The translations under genes and the position numbers were made by a program. A DNA stretch of 64,000 nucleotides from Asticcacaulis excentricus CB 48 (GTDB lineage Bacteria > Pseudomonadota > Alphaproteobacteria > Caulobacterales > Caulobacteraceae): positions 124,001-188,000 of the forward strand of contig NC_014818.1 in the NCBI RefSeq assembly GCF_000175215.2. The letters are read 5' to 3'. The notes beneath the pieces were generated by a model that was not told the origin of the DNA, searched no databases, and was given only the letters and a program-made list of their open reading frames with translations. Below are positions 61,448-64,000 of this stretch, piece by piece (positions within the stretch are counted from its first letter, which is position 1; each line of letters opens with the position of its first letter).

Positions 61448-62256
61448 TACCGTGCGTAATAGTCTTCAGTGTTGAGGAAGGCGCGAAGCCCTTCCGGCGT
61501 AGCGATGCGGATCGTGTCGTCTTCAGACGTCACCTCGCCGGTCCACGCCGTCAGGCGCACCGGCGTGACGCTGTACGTTTGGCGCGGGTCGAGGACGTGC
61601 GGGGTGTTGGCAAAGACGACGATCAGGTCCATTTCGGCGCGCAGTATTACTTCGCGTCCGGCAGGAAAGGGGCCGACCTGCGGCACGGTCGTACCGTCGT
61701 CTTCGATCCTCACGCCCTTGAACCAGTTGAGGCAGGGATGGACGTCTTTGCGTGACAGGCCGAACTTGGCGACGCCCAGCATGAAACGGTCGCGGGCATT
61801 GGGATGTTGGCCATGATTAAAGCCGTCGCCGTATTTACGCGCGTTCGAGGCCTGATTTGAGGCACCGCAGAAGGCGTCGTGCGTCGCCGCTGTGTCGGTC
61901 AGCACTGACAGCATTACCCGGCCCATATCGGATAGGATGAGTTTGCCTGCCGTGATATAGCCGTTCCACTGCACCTTGAGCGTATCCGCGATGTTAAGAC
62001 GCTCGGTCGACATCTCCGCGTTGAAGACCAGCATGGACAGGCAGGCGTCGCCTTGGCTGTCGATCAGACGCAACCGCGTGCCGCGTGACAGGCGTTTCGC
62101 TCCGTAGCCGCCTGGCGCAAGGGTTTCCTCCCACACCACACGCGCCCCAACCGGCACATCGTCGGCGAGAGCGGGCAGGATGGGCATGGCGTCGACACGT
62201 GTGCCTGCCTGTGCGCGCGCATGGTCGCGCGCAGACTTGGGGTCTGCGGTTGTCAT
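61447..62256 (-). CDS. DUF1989 protein, carboxyguanidine deiminase subunit (longer)
   Basis: A 269-residue member of the same family as the next gene, with matching motifs: LAPGGYGAKRLSRGTRLRLIDSQGDACLSML, LSDMGRVMLSVLTDTAATHDAFCGASNQAS, KYGDGFNHGQHPNARDRFMLGV, HPCLNWFKGV and VFANTPHVLDPRQTYSVTPVRL. The two paralogues probably form a heteromeric enzyme. It begins 24 bases after the stop of the NikR-like gene and ends by overlapping the shorter subunit gene by one base. The retained HDAFCG and NHGQHPNARDRF segments look like parts of a metal or active site, but I infer this only from conservation between the two copies. Confidence 0.88.
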   Translation of the reverse strand: MTTADPKSARDHARAQAGTRVDAMPILPALADDVPVGARVVWEETLAPGGYGAKRLSRGTRLRLIDSQGDACLSMLVFNAEMSTERLNIADTLKVQWNGYITAGKLILSDMGRVMLSVLTDTAATHDAFCGASNQASNARKYGDGFNHGQHPNARDRFMLGVAKFGLSRKDVHPCLNWFKGVRIEDDGTTVPQVGPFPAGREVILRAEMDLIVVFANTPHVLDPRQTYSVTPVRLTAWTGEVTSEDDTIRIATPEGLRAFLNTEDYYAR

Positions 62257-62280
62257 GATTGGAGCCTTAAAAAGTAGGGG

Positions 62281-62790
62281 TTAGCGACTGTTCGCGGCCG
62301 CCGGTGGCAAGGGCGGAGTTTGTGTGGATTTGACTTCAGAGGCCTGATGATCGTGCAACTGCGGCAGAAGCGCGGCGGTCGTCACCAGCTTGACCTGGTA
62401 CATGCCGCGAATGCGGCGGAATCCGTCGCATAAGTCTTCCAGCTGCGACGGCGGTCCCTGAACGAGGAGGACTTCCAGTGACTGGTCGTTCTCCAGGAAC
62501 ACGTGCTGAGACGAAATCACTTCCTTTAAAAAATCCAGCTGCTTTTGCGCCACCCGATGGCGCACCGTGCCCGAGTCTGAGGCGTAGACGAGGGTGACGG
62601 TGCCCGCCACCACATCGTCCGGCCTCTGGCGCTCAGCGTGTTCGGCTACCGCTCCGCGGATCAGTTCCGTCATGGCGCTCGACCGCGACGGCAGGCCGCG
62701 ATCGGCGACCATTTTATCGAAAGAATCGAGGAGAGAACCGGGCAGGCTCATGCTGAGCCGGGCCAGATGATCGGTCTCTGTTTCAGACAT
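62281..62790 (-). CDS. NikR-like ribbon-helix-helix regulator without nickel ligands
   Basis: A 169-residue regulator. Residues about 9-50 form a ribbon-helix-helix domain (LARLSMSLPGSLLDSFDKMV, SRSSAMTELIRGAV), followed by a NikR/ACT-like C-terminal domain. Aligned with E. coli NikR, H76 is glutamine (VAQKQ), H87 is kept (SSQHVF), H89 is phenylalanine and C95 is serine (NDQSLE). Three of four nickel ligands are therefore lost, and nickel sensing is unlikely. A 30-residue tail extends beyond the usual end. It is the first gene of the guanidine operon and divergent from the transporter gene. A 9-bp inverted repeat and several TGTAA motifs lie just upstream, a plausible autoregulatory operator. 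Confidence 0.88.
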   Translation of the reverse strand: MSETETDHLARLSMSLPGSLLDSFDKMVADRGLPSRSSAMTELIRGAVAEHAERQRPDDVVAGTVTLVYASDSGTVRHRVAQKQLDFLKEVISSQHVFLENDQSLEVLLVQGPPSQLEDLCDGFRRIRGMYQVKLVTTAALLPQLHDHQASEVKSTQTPPLPPAAANSR

Positions 62791-62808
62791 GGCCGAACAC
62801 TCTAAGCG

Positions 62809-62836
62809 TTATTACGAACTTTGTAAATCGTAATAA
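62809..62836. promoter_or_regulatory. Inverted-repeat operator candidate in the guanidine divergent region
   Basis: TTATTACGA and TCGTAATAA are exact inverted repeats separated by 10 bases, like the spaced half-sites bound by NikR-type tetramers. TGTAAATCG occurs twice nearby (62822-62830 and 62837-62845), and related TACA/TGTAA elements lie at about 62870-62886. It lies 19 bases before the NikR-like start and about 155 bases before the transporter gene. Confidence 0.6.
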
Positions 62837-62991
62837 TGTAAATCGATGGTTTTTGAAAGAAAATAAGAATTACAATCCGTTACATTCTCGTGTTTGGACT
62901 GTGGATTGTTTTTTGCCATTCAATACCCGCTGCACCGCAACATCCGCTAACGGACGATGAGGGCCGTTGCCGGGACCAAGAGGGGATTGAA

Positions 62992-64000
62992 ATGAGCATA
63001 TCGAGACGCGTCATTCTGGGTGGTCTTCTGGCCACCGTCTCAGCGGTCAGTCTGGCCGCGTGCAGCCAACCGAAGGAAGCGCCCAAGGCGCCTGCCGGCA
63101 AGACCGAGTTCACCATCGGCTGGTCGATCTACGCCGGCTGGATGCCCTGGCCCTACGCCGCGCAGGCGGGGATCGTGAAGAAGTGGGCCGACAAATATGG
63201 CCTGACGATCAATATCCTGCAGATCAACGACTATGTGGAATCCGTCAATCAGTTCACCGCCGGCAAACTCGATGGCGTCACGGTGGCGAGCATGGATGCC
63301 CTGACGATCCCGGCCGCGGGCGGCAAGGACACGACCGCGCTGATCGTCGGCGACTATTCCAATGGCAATGACGGCATAGTATCGAAATCCGCCAAGACGG
63401 TCGCCGCTCTGAAAGGTACGACCATCAATCTCGTGGAGTTGTCTGTTTCGCACTACCTGCTGGCGCGCGCGCTAGAGCAGGCGGGCCTGAAAATGGCCGA
63501 TATTAAAACCGTCAATACATCGGATGCCGATATCGTCGGTGCCTTTGCCTCGGCGGACGTGAAGACAGTCGCGACCTGGAATCCGCAGTTGGGCGAAGTG
63601 AAGAAGACGAAGGGCGCTACGCTCGTCTTTGACTCTTCGAAGATCCCCGGTGAAATCCTCGACCTCCTTGTGGTCGACACCGCGCTCCTGGCCGCCACAC
63701 CCGATCTGGGCAAGGCGCTCGCCGGAATCTGGTATGAGACCCTGGCGGTCATGAGCGCCAAAACAGCCGAAGGCGCCGCCGCCCGCGCGGCCATGGCCAG
63801 CCTCTCGGGCACGACGCCGGAGGACTATGACAGCCAATTGTCGACCACCTTCATGTACTACTCGGCGCTTGATGCGCTGAAGGCCATGGAAAGCCCTGAT
63901 CTGGCCACGGTCATGGATCGTGTGCGCCAGTTCAGTTTCGCCCAGGGTCTGTTCGGGCCGGGCGCCAGCTCCGTTGACGCCATTGGCATCTCGCTGCCCG
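62992..64000 (+). CDS. ABC-transporter substrate-binding lipoprotein (guanidine/urea uptake), partial
   Basis: The gene runs off the right edge; 336 codons are present without a stop. It begins MSISRRVILGGLLATVSAVSLAAC, a signal with a lipobox (LAAC), so it is probably a lipoprotein of the periplasm. The rest is an NMT1/TauA-like binding protein (FTIGWSIYAGWMPWPYAAQAGIVKKW, FTAGKLDGVTVASMDALTIPA, IVGDYSNGNDGIV, TSDADIVGAFASADVKTVATWNP). This is the group of binding proteins described next to urea carboxylase genes. GAGGGG stands about 7 bases before ATG 62992. It is divergent from the NikR-like operon and would supply its substrate; permease and ATPase genes are expected just outside the window. 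Confidence 0.9.
   Translation, partial: MSISRRVILGGLLATVSAVSLAACSQPKEAPKAPAGKTEFTIGWSIYAGWMPWPYAAQAGIVKKWADKYGLTINILQINDYVESVNQFTAGKLDGVTVASMDALTIPAAGGKDTTALIVGDYSNGNDGIVSKSAKTVAALKGTTINLVELSVSHYLLARALEQAGLKMADIKTVNTSDADIVGAFASADVKTVATWNPQLGEVKKTKGATLVFDSSKIPGEILDLLVVDTALLAATPDLGKALAGIWYETLAVMSAKTAEGAAARAAMASLSGTTPEDYDSQLSTTFMYYSALDALKAMESPDLATVMDRVRQFSFAQGLFGPGASSVDAIGISLP

Noticed and set aside
62930..62990. Possible guanidine-II or -III riboswitch before the ABC binding protein
   Set aside because: CGGACGA followed later by GGGACCAAGA looks a little like the guanidine-III consensus, but the required pseudoknot pairing is absent and no paired hairpins with ACGR loops are found. A guanidine-I element would also need more conserved parts than are present.
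1..64000. CRISPR arrays, rRNA or tRNA genes, prophage
   Set aside because: No regularly spaced repeats, no tRNA cloverleaf or rRNA sequence and no phage structural genes were seen on reading through the window; a dedicated tRNA or CRISPR search was not possible.

Overview
The window looks like the chromosome of a plant-polysaccharide-degrading alphaproteobacterium, most likely a member of the Caulobacteraceae (an Asticcacaulis-like genus is my guess). The reasons are the large TonB-dependent receptors, the many Tat- or Sec-exported glycoside hydrolases, the receptor-linked tryptophan halogenase and the promoter style. I could not search databases, so the genus is inference.

Positions 1-33000 hold a polysaccharide-utilisation locus built round three TonB-dependent receptors (2050-5163, 20572-23583, and 29812-32490 on the minus strand). 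The exported glycosidases are mainly side-chain trimmers: GH28 (partial), GH29 and GH95 alpha-L-fucosidases, a GH31 alpha-xylosidase with a PA14 domain, GH51 and GH43 arabinofuranosidase/xylosidase types, GH2 beta-galactosidase and GH89 alpha-N-acetylglucosaminidase. Alpha-fucose, beta-galactose, alpha-xylose and arabinose fit xyloglucan or pectin side chains. GH89, translationally coupled to NagX and followed by a GlcNAc kinase, adds an unexpected alpha-GlcNAc branch. Two adjacent FCD-type GntR regulators (27793-28554, 28738-29547) and a third, decayed copy (about 32884-33016) share the locus with a recurring 12-bp palindrome, TTGRYNNRYCAA. This palindrome lies upstream of the receptors, of GH51 and GH89, of the second GntR gene and of the relic. 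In three promoters its left half is also the -35 hexamer. I read this as one FCD-GntR regulon.

Positions 33000-44900 are more mixed: an ECF42-type sigma factor with its DGPF/YCII partner and a matching autoregulatory promoter; a GH97 enzyme; an SDR reductase; a carboxymuconolactone-decarboxylase (AhpD-like) gene cut in two by an IS1380-family element, with a divergent LysR regulator; an S41 protease plus beta-lactamase-fold pair; and another GH43.

Positions 44900-55400 are a patchwork of intact genes and gene debris. The debris consists of a gluconate permease tail with a nonsense codon, a LacI-type gluconate-regulator tail, a MarR remnant and a frameshifted DUF4143 ATPase. The intact genes are a small membrane protein, an S9-peptidase homologue that has lost its nucleophilic serine, a chemoreceptor and a GH35 beta-galactosidase.

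Positions 55465-64000 carry a compact, overlapping minus-strand operon: NikR-like regulator, two DUF1989 proteins, a urea/guanidine carboxylase and allophanate hydrolase. It is divergent from an ABC-transporter binding protein that runs off the window. This is the gene set now known for guanidine (rather than urea) degradation. The NikR-like regulator has lost three of the four nickel ligands, so it probably senses something else.
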